DNA of 64,000 bases from Streptomyces sp. NBC_01431 (GCF_036231355.1 NZ_CP109496.1:8116709-8180708); one strand, 5' to 3'. Shown: positions 17,610-26,831, numbered from the stretch's first letter. Numbers and translations are program-made. Notes: generated from the sequence alone by a model not told the origin.

Positions 17610-18868
17610 CGGGATTCCGCGGGAAGGTCGTCGCGCTCACGGTGCTGATCGCCACCGCGGTGGTCGCGATCCTGGTGGTGGTCTCGCACGTGCTGCTGAG
17701 CCGGGTGACGGACGCCGACGCGCACGATCTGGCGCGTACCCGCGCCGAGGCGGTCGCCGTGAACGTCACCACCGTGGGCGGCCGTGTCGTGCTGACCGAG
17801 AACGGCAGCGAGGCGCTGGACGAGGTCGCCTGGGTGTATGCCGACGGTCGCCTGATCGACGGGAACGTGCCGGGCAGCATGGTCGAGCGCGTCGAGGCGC
17901 TGGCTGGCTCAGGGCGATCGCAGACCGCCGCCGTCGGCAATTACCTCCTGTATGCGCAGAAGGTCCCGGTCGACGGGCACCACGTCATGGTGGTCGTCCG
18001 GGTGGACCTGACGCCGTATGAGACGTCCGAGCGGCGCAGCCTGGCCTTGTCTCTGATCCTGGGCGGCCTCACAGTCCTCCTCGCCGGCGGTGTCGCACAC
18101 CTCGTGGTGCGTCGCGCGCTTCGGGTCGTGCACGAGATGGCCGCCCTCGCCGACGACTGGGGTCATCACCAACCCGGGCGCCGTTTCGACCTCGGAGTCC
18201 CACGCGACGAGTTCGGGGAACTGGGGCAGACCCTGGACCGCCTCCTGGAGCGCGTCGACAACGCGCTGGCGGACGAACGCCGGCTCACCGATGAGATCGC
18301 CCACGAGCTGCGGACACCGCTCACAGTCCTGCGGGGCGAGGCGCAGCTGGCGCAGCTGTCCGGCGAGCCGGTGGCGCCGGAGGCGGTGCTGAGCGAGGTC
18401 GACCGCCTCAATGCGGCGATCACGACGATTCTGGGCGCCGCGCGCGCACGGGTAGAAGCCGGTACCCGGTGCGATCTGCGCTCCGCCGCGCGGCAGGCGA
18501 TCGCCGGCCGCGCGGTCGAGGTCGCCTTTCCCCCGAAGGTCGAGGTCGCCGTGGCGGCCGACGTCGCCGTGTCGCTGCTGTCGCCCCTGCTGGAGAACGG
18601 CCTGCGGCATGCACGGTCACGCGTGTGGATCACCGCGCGCCTCCAGGGCGAGGCCATCGTGGTCGATGTCCTGGACGACGGCCCCGGGTTCGATCCCGCG
18701 GAGGTCGACCGGGTCTTCGAAGCGGGTGTGACCAGCGGCGACGGGTACGGCCTGGGGCTGGTGGTGGTCCGGCGCATCGCCGCCTCCGCCGGAGTGGAGG
18801 TCCGCGCGATCGCGGACGGCCGCGGTCACGTCGAGATGACGCTCCCGGCCGCGCGGGCGGCCACGTAG
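17600..18868 (+). CDS. sensor histidine kinase
   Basis: The product is 422 residues. A transmembrane helix near 8-30 and another near 137-158 bracket a ~105-residue extracellular sensor. A HAMP-like linker follows, then the H-box (TDEIAHELRTPLTVLRGE), N-box (LLENGLRHARS), G1 (DDGPGFD) and G2 (GYGLGLVVVRR). It phosphorylates the regulator encoded just upstream. ATG 17600 was chosen because the regulator's stop codon overlaps it and the next residues enter the first membrane helix directly. The signal is unknown. Confidence 0.93.
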   Translation: MAVTGFRGKVVALTVLIATAVVAILVVVSHVLLSRVTDADAHDLARTRAEAVAVNVTTVGGRVVLTENGSEALDEVAWVYADGRLIDGNVPGSMVERVEALAGSGRSQTAAVGNYLLYAQKVPVDGHHVMVVVRVDLTPYETSERRSLALSLILGGLTVLLAGGVAHLVVRRALRVVHEMAALADDWGHHQPGRRFDLGVPRDEFGELGQTLDRLLERVDNALADERRLTDEIAHELRTPLTVLRGEAQLAQLSGEPVAPEAVLSEVDRLNAAITTILGAARARVEAGTRCDLRSAARQAIAGRAVEVAFPPKVEVAVAADVAVSLLSPLLENGLRHARSRVWITARLQGEAIVVDVLDDGPGFDPAEVDRVFEAGVTSGDGYGLGLVVVRRIAASAGVEVRAIADGRGHVEMTLPAARAAT

Positions 18869-18906
18869 TCAGGTTGTGTGCAGGTTCGCCGTGCAAACAT
18901 CCCCGC

Positions 18907-20181
18907 ATGACAACGACAACCGAGGCACGCACGCGCAGCGGGCGGCTCATGCTCAACAAGGTTCCCGAGGTCACCGTCTGGTTCTGGGTGATCAAGGTGC
19001 TGTGCACTACGGTGGGTGAGAGTTTCGCCGACTGGATCAACACCCAGCTGGGCGTCGGCCTGGTGAACACGGCCTGGATCTTCACCGCGGTTTTCGCGGT
19101 GGTCCTGGCCGTCCAGCTGCGGCTGAAGCGGTACGTCCCGTTCCCCTACTGGCTGACGGTGGTCGTTGTCAGCGTCACGGGCACCTTGTACACCGACATC
19201 CTGACCGACCAGCTGAACGTGCCGCTGTGGATCAGTTCCGCGGTCTTCTCGGTGCTGCTCGCGGTGGTCTTCGGCGTGTGGTGGCTGCGTGAGCGCACGC
19301 TGTCGATCCACTCGGTCACCACTCTGCCCCGGGAGTCGTTCTACTGGCTGACCGTCCTGGTCACCTTCGCGCTCGGCACTGCGACCGGCGACTGGACCCT
19401 GGAGCTCACAGGCTGGAGCCCGGGCGTCTCGGTACTGCTGCCGCTCGGCCTGATCGCGGCGATCACCGGGCTGTGGCGGTTCGGCGCGAACCCGGTGCTG
19501 TCGTTCTGGCTCGCCTACATCCTGACCCGCCCGCTGGGCGCGAACATCGGCGACTGGCTCGCCTCCCCCAAGACGGCCCAGAACCCGGGCGACCCGACCG
19601 GCCTCGCGCTCGGCACGTTCACCACCAGCCTGATCTTCCTCGGGCTGATTCTGGCCACGGTGGTCTACCTGACGGTGACCCGCTCGGATGTGACCGAGAC
19701 ACACGAGGCGACCCACAGCGCCCAGGCCACCAGCAACCCGCCCAGGCAGCGCATCGCACTGGCCGGCTTCGGGGTGCTGGCCGTCGCCACCGCGGCCCTG
19801 CTGAGCTGGGCCCACGCTCAGCCGCACACCGGCCCGGCGCCGGAGACCGACACCACCTCCGCCGTCCAGCTGCCTCCCGGCCAGGCGGTGAAGAACTTCC
19901 CGCCCGCGAAGGTCGGCGCGCTGCGGACCCTCGCATCCACCTCGCTCACGGACGCACGCTCCGGGGACGCCACCGGCGCCCACGCGGCCGCCCAGTCACT
20001 GCGTGACCTGTGGGATGCCGACCAGGACTCGCTCCAGCCGCTGGACGACACCGGCTGGACCTCCATCGACGCCCAGATGGACAAGGTGCTCAAGACCTTC
20101 GGCATCGACCACGACAACCCCCCGATGCCACCGGCACAACAGGAGAGCGAACTGAACGCCCTCTTGGCGGACCTCGGCTGA
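18907..20181 (+). CDS. COG4705-type multi-spanning membrane protein with soluble C-terminal extension
   Basis: The product is 424 residues. After a short cytoplasmic N-terminus it has repeated units of the type KVPEVTVWFWVIKVLCTTVGES and GDWTLELTG, the repeating TxGES/TxGD signature of uncharacterised COG4705 membrane proteins, with about eight to nine helices. A last helix near 290-310 leads to an ~110-residue polar alpha-helical extension (VGALRTLASTSLTDARSGD onward). It lies 38 bases downstream of the kinase and probably shares its transcript. Its relation to the similar protein at 21356 is discussed in the findings. Transport or metal-related roles have been guessed for the family, but none can be read here. 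Confidence 0.75.
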   Translation: MTTTTEARTRSGRLMLNKVPEVTVWFWVIKVLCTTVGESFADWINTQLGVGLVNTAWIFTAVFAVVLAVQLRLKRYVPFPYWLTVVVVSVTGTLYTDILTDQLNVPLWISSAVFSVLLAVVFGVWWLRERTLSIHSVTTLPRESFYWLTVLVTFALGTATGDWTLELTGWSPGVSVLLPLGLIAAITGLWRFGANPVLSFWLAYILTRPLGANIGDWLASPKTAQNPGDPTGLALGTFTTSLIFLGLILATVVYLTVTRSDVTETHEATHSAQATSNPPRQRIALAGFGVLAVATAALLSWAHAQPHTGPAPETDTTSAVQLPPGQAVKNFPPAKVGALRTLASTSLTDARSGDATGAHAAAQSLRDLWDADQDSLQPLDDTGWTSIDAQMDKVLKTFGIDHDNPPMPPAQQESELNALLADLG

Positions 20182-20302
20182 CAGACCACGCAGCGCCCGG
20201 CCGGCCCACCCCACCGACGGGCTCAGAGTGCCGGCGCTGTGCCGAGAACCGTGCCGCCCCGGCACACGCCGACGAGCCGCGGACATGCCCGCAGGCTCCC
20301 GT

Positions 20303-20341
20303 GGGGTGGTCGAAGCCGACACCAACGGTTTCGACCACCCC
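20303..20341 (+). terminator. strong stem-loop downstream of the TCS/COG4705 operon
   Basis: GGGGTGGTCGAAGCCG and CGGTTTCGACCACCCC pair at 15 of 16 positions around a 7-base loop, about 120 bases after the stop codon. It is a likely Rho-independent terminator of the three-gene operon. Confidence 0.7.
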
Positions 20342-20595
20342 GCTGTTGCGCCGGGCTGGTCAGCCGCGGCGGCGGCGGATGCGCCAGAAGCAGGCGCCGG
20401 TGACCACTCAGACCCGGTCATGGACCGTGGCCCGGCCAGTGCCTGGGGCTCGTCCTCGCCACGGGCAGTCCTGGCAGCCCCGGCGCCGGCGTCGAGCGCG
20501 ACCAGAGGACTGACGACCTGCACCCTGTGCCCTCCTCCTGATGGGCTAGCCCCATGGATAGAACCCTGTGTCCCACCTCCTGTCAGGAGACAGAG

Positions 20596-21060
20596 ATGCA
20601 CCTGCGCGCCCCAAGACCCCGGTTCCGCCGGACTCCTCTCGCCGTTCTGTCGACCGCGCTGCTCGGCGTCGCCGGACTGGCCACGGCCACCGCCACCGCC
20701 GCTGCGCCCCAGGCGGGCCCGTCGACCTCGCGCCGGCGGCCAGTGGCAACCTGCTGGCCGACCCGGGCGGCGAGTCGGCGGCCCACAGCAGCGCTCACTG
20801 CACATCCTCACCTGGGACGAAGGAGCGACCACGGCATTCGGCTCCCGCTACCCCAACCACGTGCCCACCGTCCTGATCGGCTCGCAGAACTCGGTGAAGA
20901 CCGGCTACAAGTTCAGCCAGGGCACCGACCAGTACGGTCTGCTGCGCACCTTCGACCAGTCACTCGGCCTGGCCCCGCTCACCAACAACGACCAGTACGC
21001 CGCCACCGCCAACGATGCCTGGCGAGTGGGGCCTCAAAGCACGAACCAGAGCCAGGAGCT
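20596..21060 (+). pseudogene. secreted phosphoesterase, internally deleted and frameshifted
   Basis: An ATG at 20596 with AGGAGAC upstream starts a signal peptide (RRTPLAVLSTALLGVAGLA, ending near ATATAAAPQAG). After about 45 codons another frame carries the C-terminal part of a phosphoesterase (LHILTWDEGATTAFGSRYP, then YGLLRTFDQSLGLAPL). These motifs belong to acid-phosphatase/phospholipase-C-like secreted phosphoesterases of about 300 or more residues, so the middle of the gene is missing. The sequence from 21061 to 21355 holds no gene I can support. Confidence 0.6.
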
Positions 21061-21355
21061 AGGGACCCGGAAGCCGCCGGCACGGTTCTGCGCACCGTAC
21101 GGGGTACCGCTGGAGGCGCTGTCGTGGGTTGAGCCCGGGGTGTCGCGGGCGGCCCGCGGCTGGCGCAGCGGAGTGTTTTGGCTGAGACCGCCGGGAGCAA
21201 CTGAAGCTCTCGGCGTACGACTTGGGACCGCCGTGTCCGTGCACCTGCCAGATTCTCAGGTCTTGGGCGAGGGCGATCACTGCTGGACTATGCCCAGCTG
21301 AAGAAGTTCCTGACCGCGATGGCGGCCAGGGAGAAGAAGGGAAGCAGCGCCCTTG

Positions 21356-22258
21356 TCAGTCGAGGCTGGAGTCGGGGGCGGCGGCTGGGACCAGGGCTCC
21401 GTTGGGGCGTTGGGGCTGTCCGGTGCGCCGGTCCACGGGGACCGGCAGCGGGGCCAGGGGGTGGCGGCGAAGGTGCCAGGTCTGGTAGGCGATCAGGACG
21501 AGGAGCAGGGCGCTGAGCGCCGTCGTGCCGCCGGTCGTGCCCCAGCCCAGGCCGCCCTGGGCGGCCGGTTTGGTCAGCGCGTCGCCGCCGGCCGCGCCCA
21601 GCGGGCGGGTGAGGATGAAGGCCAGCCAGAACAGCACCATCTGATTGATTGAGGTCAGGTAGTGCGCGGCCGTGATCAGCACCATGACGGCCGCGATGAC
21701 GAGGAAGGCACCCCGAAACCCCAGCCCCGTGTCGTCGGAGAGCCAGTCACCGCTGGAGGTGCCCAGGGTGTTGGAGACCAGGATCGCGAGCCAGTACAGA
21801 ATCTCGCCGGTGCGGCTGGAGATGTTCTCCACGTCGTAGGTCTGTCCGGTGCGCCACCACACGGCGAAGACCAGCCCCAGCAGGGCGGTGAGGAGCAGGG
21901 CGCCGGAGGCGTAGCCGATGCCGTCGGGGGCGCTGCCGTGGCCGAACCCGCGGTTGAGGAAGTCGGAGACCTCGGTGCCGACCATGCTCGTGCCCAGCAC
22001 CACCGACCAGTACAGCGCCGGACGGAACCGCTTCGCCCGCACCTGGGCCACCAGGACGGCCAGGAAGAAGACGAGGAAGACGAGCGCGGTGGTGACGTAG
22101 CCGAGCTGGAAGGTGATCCCGAAGAGGTCTCCGGCGGTCTCTCCGAGGGTCACGGCGACCATCTTCAGTATCCAGAACAGCACCGTCACCTGTGGGAGCT
22201 TACGCAGCACCACCATCATGCCGTCCAGCGGTGTGCGTGTGTGAGGGTTCGCGGCCAT
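21356..22258 (-). CDS. second COG4705-type membrane protein
   Basis: The product is 300 residues from ATG 22258. It has the same repeat signature as the protein at 18907 (KLPQVTVLFWILKMVAVTLGET, then NTLGTSSGDWLSDDTG, then FWLAFILTRPLGAAGGD) and about eight membrane helices. It lacks the long soluble C-terminal extension and ends in a short proline-rich tail. It lies on the opposite strand from the first copy, beside a truncated histidine kinase. This suggests that the same regulator-kinase-membrane-protein module once existed here in mirror orientation. It looks intact. Confidence 0.75.
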   Translation of the reverse strand: MAANPHTRTPLDGMMVVLRKLPQVTVLFWILKMVAVTLGETAGDLFGITFQLGYVTTALVFLVFFLAVLVAQVRAKRFRPALYWSVVLGTSMVGTEVSDFLNRGFGHGSAPDGIGYASGALLLTALLGLVFAVWWRTGQTYDVENISSRTGEILYWLAILVSNTLGTSSGDWLSDDTGLGFRGAFLVIAAVMVLITAAHYLTSINQMVLFWLAFILTRPLGAAGGDALTKPAAQGGLGWGTTGGTTALSALLLVLIAYQTWHLRRHPLAPLPVPVDRRTGQPQRPNGALVPAAAPDSSLD

Positions 22259-22611
22259 GCCTGTCCGTCCGTCGGCCACCTGTATCCGGCGCGCCATTGT
22301 GCACGCGTCGACGGGGCTGCCGTGCCGTTGTCGGCCCGTGCCCGCAGATCACCACCCGAAAGAGCGGCTCGGGAGGCCCGGAATGGACCCCGGTCAGTTT
22401 CCGAAGGCAGTGGCCCGCACCGAAGACGCAAGGTCAAGTTGCCCAGCGATGCAGCCTCCCTCCGGATGGGCCACCTGCACCGGCGCGACGGACATGGCCA
22501 TGTCCCCTTTCCTTCCTAGCTGTTGCGCGGGGGAAGACCCGGCTTCCAGTTCCGTGCGGAGAGCAATGCTCAGAACCTGTGGATCGGGGCCGCAGAAGCA
22601 GGTGCCGGTGG

Positions 22612-23100
22612 TCACCGAGGCTCGTCGCCGGCTTCCTTGTGTGACACGGGCACGAGCAAGGTGAAGGTGGTGGGCGTTCGCCTGGTCAGGGAGAGCCGTC
22701 CTCCTAGCGAGGCGGCCAGGTCGCGGGCGAGGGCGAGGCCGATACCCGTACCCGCCCCGCTTCCGGTGTGGCCCCGGTCGAACAGCCGCGCCGTGTCGCC
22801 GCGCGTCTCGCCCTCGTCGGTGACGTCGAAGGCCAGGGCGTCGTCGAGGTCGCGGACCCTGACGCCTACCGTGCCGTGTCCGTGGGTGCGGGCGTTGTCC
22901 AGTAGGACGTCGAGGATCTCGGTCACGGGGCCGCCGGGGACGGCGACGTCTCCGGGCACGTCACCGCTGTCGTACTCCAGGCGCCTGCCTGCACCGGCGA
23001 ACACGCCGCGCCAGCGCTCTGCCGACGCCGTCAGCACGTCTTCCACCGGCCGGTCGGCGGGATGCGCCAGCGGCAGGCTATGGGAGCCGGACAGGTGCAG
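22612..23100 (-). pseudogene. sensor histidine kinase, C-terminal ATPase part only
   Basis: The frame gives the ATP-binding end of a kinase: N-box EILDVLLDNARTHGHG, a DEGETRGD region in the place of G1, and GAGTGIGLALARDLAASLG as G2. The H-box, membrane helices and partner regulator are missing. An in-frame stretch before it (PLAHPADRPVEDVL) shows that the coding frame once continued upstream to about 23100. It lies about 350 bases upstream of the second COG4705 gene in the same orientation. The 22259-22611 spacer has no gene I can support. Confidence 0.75.
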
Positions 23101-23151
23101 TACCGGTCAGCCGCGGCCGTGCATGAATGGGGACGCTGGCGCCGCGCGGAG

Positions 23152-23185
23152 CCTTGGGGCCCGCCGGTGTCGGCGGGTCCCAAGG
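23152..23185 (-). terminator. stem-loop after the cold-shock gene
   Basis: CCTTGGGGCCCGCCG and CGGCGGGTCCCAAGG pair at 14 of 15 positions around a 4-base loop, directly downstream of the cold-shock stop codon on the minus strand. Confidence 0.7.
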
Positions 23186-23189
23186 GGGT

Positions 23190-23414
23190 TCATTCGGCTA
23201 TGCGGACACGTTCTGCTATGTGGACGTGTTCTGCATGGAGTTCGCCTGATCCTGTCACCGCAACGTAGGTGACCCGCAGTCCTTCGGTGAGGAAGGTCGC
23301 TCCCTCGATGGCTTCGCGGCGGACCAGGACCTCACGGCCGTCGTCCCCGTCGATGTACCCGTATCCCTTGGCCTGGTTGAACCAGCGGACCACTCCGCTG
23401 ACCCTGTCGTTCAC
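23190..23414 (-). CDS. cold-shock-domain protein
   Basis: The product is 74 residues, the size of a CspA-type protein. The RNP1-like segment VVRWFNQAKGYGYIDGDDG is clear. In the usual RNP2 region (normally VFVH) this protein has VLVRREAIEG, so one strand departs from the consensus. It presumably binds single-stranded RNA or DNA. It is a stand-alone gene with its own terminator, and the promoter must lie in 23415-23504. The variant RNP2 may reduce nucleic-acid affinity. Confidence 0.85.
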   Translation of the reverse strand: MNDRVSGVVRWFNQAKGYGYIDGDDGREVLVRREAIEGATFLTEGLRVTYVAVTGSGELHAEHVHIAERVRIAE

Positions 23415-23504
23415 TCCTGTGCCTCCCCGCTGTGTACTGGACTTGCATGTCCCTCTGCTGCCTGTGATGCCCTTTCCTTACCGGCGCACGCCGGCTGCGC
23501 CGAG

Positions 23505-25061
23505 TCAGTTGACGCAGGGCACGCCACCCGCCTTGACCGCCGGTCCGCTGTCCGCCGCGGAAGCGGAGTCGCTGGGAGCGGGCGAGGGAGCCTTGGTGTC
23601 CGGGGGTGTGTAGTCGCGGCCCAGGGTGACGCGGACGTGTCCGGCCGGAACCGTGGAGCTGGCGGTGGCCGTACCAGACTTGAGGCGGGACGCGATCTGA
23701 GCCGCAGCCTGCTGGGCGCCTGCCCCGTAGGCCACGGTGGTGTGGGCCTGGGCGACAGCGTTGCCGCTATCGCCTGCGGTGTAGCCCAGTGCGGTCAGGG
23801 CTTTGAGCGCGGTGTCGGCGAGACCGCCGGTGCCGTTGCCGTTGCGGACGTCGACGGTGGCGGGTGCGGCCTTCGCGCCGGGCTTGTCATCGCCGCCCTC
23901 GGGTGCGGCGGACGAGGCGGGGCTGGGGCCGAAGGTCTGTTGGACGATGGCCTTTATCTTCTCGGCGTTGACTAGGTTGACCGATTCGCCCTTGCGGGTG
24001 GCGAATCCGGTGATGGGCAGGGTGTGGAACTCGACGTTGCCGCCGGTGAGGTTGGGTGCTTGCTGGGCGAAGTCCAGTACCTGCCAGGTGCTGTCGAGGA
24101 CCAGGTCCTTCTTCACGACGCCGAACAGGCCCTGCAGTTTGCCGAGGTCGCCGAAGAGGCCCTCGTCCTTGAGCTGGTGGGTGATGCTGGAAATGAAGGC
24201 CTGCTGGCGGCGGGTGCGGTCGAGGTCGCCGTTGTCGAGGCCGTGGCGCTGGCGGACGAAGGCGAGGGCCTGCTTGGCGTCGACCTTCTGCACCCCCGCC
24301 GGGAAGTCCGCGCCGGAATAGCGGTCCTTGACCGGGTGCTTGAGGCAGACGGTGATGGGCTGGAGCACCTTGGCGATGTCGTAGAAGCCGAGCAGGTTGA
24401 CCTCGGCGAAGTGGTCGATCGGTACCCCGGTGAACTGCTGGACGGTGGCCAGCGTCGCCTCGCGCCCGGCCTCGCGGCTCTTGCCCTCCAGGTCCGGGCC
24501 CTTGATGCCCTGCTTGGACAGGCGTTCGCTGGCGCCGGTGTAGGCGTTGGCGTACGCCTCCTTTATCTTGTGCTCGCCCTGGGAGGAGCCGTCACCGTTG
24601 AGGGTCTCCACGTAGTCGTCGCGCGGGATGGAGAACGCGCTGACCTTGCCGCCGTCCGCCGGGATGTGCATCAGGATCAGCGTGTTGGTGTTGTAGTAGC
24701 CGATCTCGCTGGACCCGGCGTGCAGCTGGTCCTGGACGAACTCCTTGGGCAGGTCGTTGCCGTCCATGTCCTTGCGTGAATCGAGGCCGATCAACAGGAG
24801 GTTCACCGAACTGTCCAAGTGCTTGGGCGCGTTCTTCTTCACGGCGTCCAACGCGTCCGATGTGGTGAGGCCGTTCGTCAGTGACCGGTACGTAAACCAT
24901 GTCACGCCACAGGCGACGAGCACGACGGCCGAGGTCACCCACACCATGGCGCGCAGCACTCGGACCCACCCCGGCCGGCGCGTGCGGCCGTTGGCCGGTG
25001 AAGCGGGCGACGAGCCGCGGCGGCGCCAGTTCTGCGGGCGGGAAGGCGAGTTGTCAGGCAT
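23505..25061 (-). CDS. LytR-CpsA-Psr (LCP) family cell-wall ligase with LytR_C domain
   Basis: The product is 518 residues. A polar N-terminus and one membrane helix (about 33-52) anchor an extracellular LCP domain with the landmarks SSVNLLLIGLDSRKDMDG, VSAFSIPRDDYVE, FAEVNLLGFYDI and ALAFVRQRHGLDNGDLDRT. A LytR_C domain follows at about 405-495 (ATVDVRNGNGTGGLADTAL). LCP enzymes transfer undecaprenyl-linked glycopolymers to peptidoglycan. The C-terminal ~25 residues are Ser/Pro/Ala-rich. The start overlaps the upstream gene by 8 bases, so the two are coupled. Confidence 0.92.
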   Translation of the reverse strand: MPDNSPSRPQNWRRRGSSPASPANGRTRRPGWVRVLRAMVWVTSAVVLVACGVTWFTYRSLTNGLTTSDALDAVKKNAPKHLDSSVNLLLIGLDSRKDMDGNDLPKEFVQDQLHAGSSEIGYYNTNTLILMHIPADGGKVSAFSIPRDDYVETLNGDGSSQGEHKIKEAYANAYTGASERLSKQGIKGPDLEGKSREAGREATLATVQQFTGVPIDHFAEVNLLGFYDIAKVLQPITVCLKHPVKDRYSGADFPAGVQKVDAKQALAFVRQRHGLDNGDLDRTRRQQAFISSITHQLKDEGLFGDLGKLQGLFGVVKKDLVLDSTWQVLDFAQQAPNLTGGNVEFHTLPITGFATRKGESVNLVNAEKIKAIVQQTFGPSPASSAAPEGGDDKPGAKAAPATVDVRNGNGTGGLADTALKALTALGYTAGDSGNAVAQAHTTVAYGAGAQQAAAQIASRLKSGTATASSTVPAGHVRVTLGRDYTPPDTKAPSPAPSDSASAADSGPAVKAGGVPCVN

Positions 25062-25653
25062 GGTCGTGCCTCCTGGTACGCAGGGACTGAAGACCGCGTA
25101 CCGCCAGCACGGCCAGTACCGTGCACTCGGCGGCGGCCATGGCGGGGAAGGCGGCTACCGCCCACCGGATCAGGTCCGTGGACGTCGACTTGCCGCCGGA
25201 GCCGGAAGGCCCGGTCAACAGGTGCACAGCGGCGGCCAGAAGGGCGATCACCAGGACAGGCAACGGCACCACCCACGACAGCGCACCTCGCCTGGCCCCC
25301 AGTACGGCCGATGCGGCCGCACCGATCACACCGCCCACCAGCAGCCCCCACCCCGAACCGGAACCAAGTGCGGCATCCACACAGGCACCCGCCAGCGGCG
25401 GGACCACCAGGGCCAGCGCCATGACAGGACGCGTGGGCCCGCGACCGCGAGGTGGCCGGGACCGGTGCCCGGCCAGCGCACCCGGCGGCACAGAAGCGGA
25501 GACTGGCCGCTCTCGCTGCACCCGCGTGGTACTGCCGGCATCCCGCCGCGGCAGATCGCCGCCCGGCACGGCCGAGTGTCCCTGCTGCATGTGCTCCCTT
25601 ATCAGTCCGTCCGAGAGGCTCCACCTCCCGCGATCCCAATACGGCCACCCCAT
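25054..25653 (-). CDS. small multi-spanning membrane protein (DUF6542-like)
   Basis: The product is about 199 residues. A ~90-residue basic, proline-rich N-terminus precedes about four to five helices (VMALALVVPPLAGACVDAAL, WGLLVGGVIGAAASAVLGA, WVVPLPVLVIALLAAAVHLL, AECTVLAVLAVRGLQSL). This is the layout of the DUF6542-type proteins found beside LCP genes in Streptomyces. ATG 25653 has AAGGA at good spacing and is used here; ATG 25590, with AGGGAG close in front, is the alternative. It is translationally coupled to the LCP gene, which suggests a cell-envelope role. Confidence 0.65.
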   Translation of the reverse strand: MGWPYWDRGRWSLSDGLIREHMQQGHSAVPGGDLPRRDAGSTTRVQRERPVSASVPPGALAGHRSRPPRGRGPTRPVMALALVVPPLAGACVDAALGSGSGWGLLVGGVIGAAASAVLGARRGALSWVVPLPVLVIALLAAAVHLLTGPSGSGGKSTSTDLIRWAVAAFPAMAAAECTVLAVLAVRGLQSLRTRRHDHA

Positions 25654-25702
25654 ATGCCGATCCTTCAGGGGAGACGTACCACCCGCCCCATTAGTTGCAG
25701 AC

Positions 25703-25963
25703 CTACGCAATCGGACAAGTATCGCGGCCGTGATGGGAGTCACTGCTCAGCGGAGTTGCCTGCGTCGAGACCGGCCTGCCACCGGTTATGCCCTCTTGTT
25801 GAACTGTGTCTACCGTTCGGCCGCGAGCGGCGTGGGCGAGCTGCTCCTCATCCGGCACCGGCGGCGGCTGCTCTGCGGCGCCACCGACGTCGTGCTCCAG
25901 CTCACAGGCCTGGCTGGCGTACACGTGGCGGAGCAGACGGTGCGTCTCGCGGGTCAGCCGCAA
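25703..25963 (-). CDS. small hypothetical protein
   Basis: A TTG start at 25963 immediately follows the stop of the small gene at 25964-26086. The 86-residue product (start RLTRETHRLLRHVYASQA) is polar and helical, and I recognise no family. The adjacent stop and start suggest coupling. The TTG start and lack of homology keep confidence low. Confidence 0.3.
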   Translation of the reverse strand: MRLTRETHRLLRHVYASQACELEHDVGGAAEQPPPVPDEEQLAHAARGRTVDTVQQEGITGGRPVSTQATPLSSDSHHGRDTCPIA

Positions 25964-26086
25964 TCACTCTTCCTTCACGGGGGAGCGCATGCGGTTCGCG
26001 CGCACCAGATGCCGGTGCCCCAGCGGCGATGCAGACACCTCCGGGGCGCCTACGTGAGGGACGGACGTGCTGGACTCTGCACTCAT
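25964..26086 (-). CDS. 40-residue hypothetical protein
   Basis: ATG 26086 lies 8 bases after GGAGG, one of the best ribosome sites in this part of the window. The product (start MSAESSTSVPHVGAPEV, end RMRSPVKEE) is short, basic at the C-terminus and of unknown family. The strong ribosome site is the main argument. It may be the surviving start of a longer gene. Confidence 0.4.
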   Translation of the reverse strand: MSAESSTSVPHVGAPEVSASPLGHRHLVRANRMRSPVKEE

Positions 26087-26255
26087 GCTGAGAACCTCCC
26101 GATTCCGCCGGTCTGAACACCCAGTGGTTCCTTTACGGCTGGCAGGACGAACCACGGCACCCGACGGTTCCCCACTTGCGCAACCTTTAAAGTGTTGAGA
26201 TGCGGCCCGTCGCGCTCGCGGCATGCGGGCGCTTTGTCGATCAAGGAGTGAGCGG

Positions 26256-26675
26256 ATGTTCATGGAACTGAGCCCGATGAAGCTGGTCGCCATCGCCATC
26301 GTCGCGATCTTCGTCTTCGGGCCGGACAAGCTGCCCGAGTTCATCCAGAACGCCGCCGGTGTCCTGCGCAAGGTGCGGGCCTTCGCAGACAGCGCCAAAC
26401 AGGACCTCCGTTCAGAACTCGGCCCGGAGTTCAAGGATTTCGAGTTCGAGGACCTCCACCCGAAGACCTTCGTGCGCAAACGCATGCTGGATGGTGGCAA
26501 TCTCGCCGGGCTGGGGGAGATCCGCAATGCCCTCGACCCGCGCCCCGAACTGGAGGAGATCACGGTCGCCGTTCGCGACACGGCCGACAGCCGGACGCCG
26601 GGCACCGTCTCTCTGGCCAAGGATGCACACGCAACGCCGCCGACCCGGCACGCGTTCGACCCCGACGCCACGTGA
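26256..26675 (+). CDS. tatB: TatB-like Sec-independent translocase protein
   Basis: The product is 139 residues. ATG 26256 follows AAGGAG at 8 bases, which excludes the longer reading from 26223. It begins MFMELSPMKLVAIAIVAIF, the short membrane helix with an upstream glutamate, then the FGPDKLPEFIQNAAGVL hinge and amphipathic helix, and a charged helical tail of about 90 residues as in TatB. No tatA or tatC is present, so this is an orphan paralogue that would have to work with a Tat system elsewhere. The symbol is by family resemblance. Confidence 0.8.
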   Translation: MFMELSPMKLVAIAIVAIFVFGPDKLPEFIQNAAGVLRKVRAFADSAKQDLRSELGPEFKDFEFEDLHPKTFVRKRMLDGGNLAGLGEIRNALDPRPELEEITVAVRDTADSRTPGTVSLAKDAHATPPTRHAFDPDAT

Positions 26676-26831
26676 CCACCGCCCGGCCAGGCGCCCCAGG
26701 GGTGCTCAGGCGCTGACGCCCCGCGATGAAGTGACGCAGCACCGGAACGAGTTGGGCATGTCCATTCCAGGCCTTCTCTGGTCCAGCGAGCAGCCCCCTG
26801 CTGCCTTCTGCGTTAGGTGACGGCTAGACTA

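Noticed and set aside
24745..26091. 448-codon open frame on the plus strand
   Set aside because: It is antisense to the LCP and DUF6542-like genes, with no start signal and no recognisable domain.
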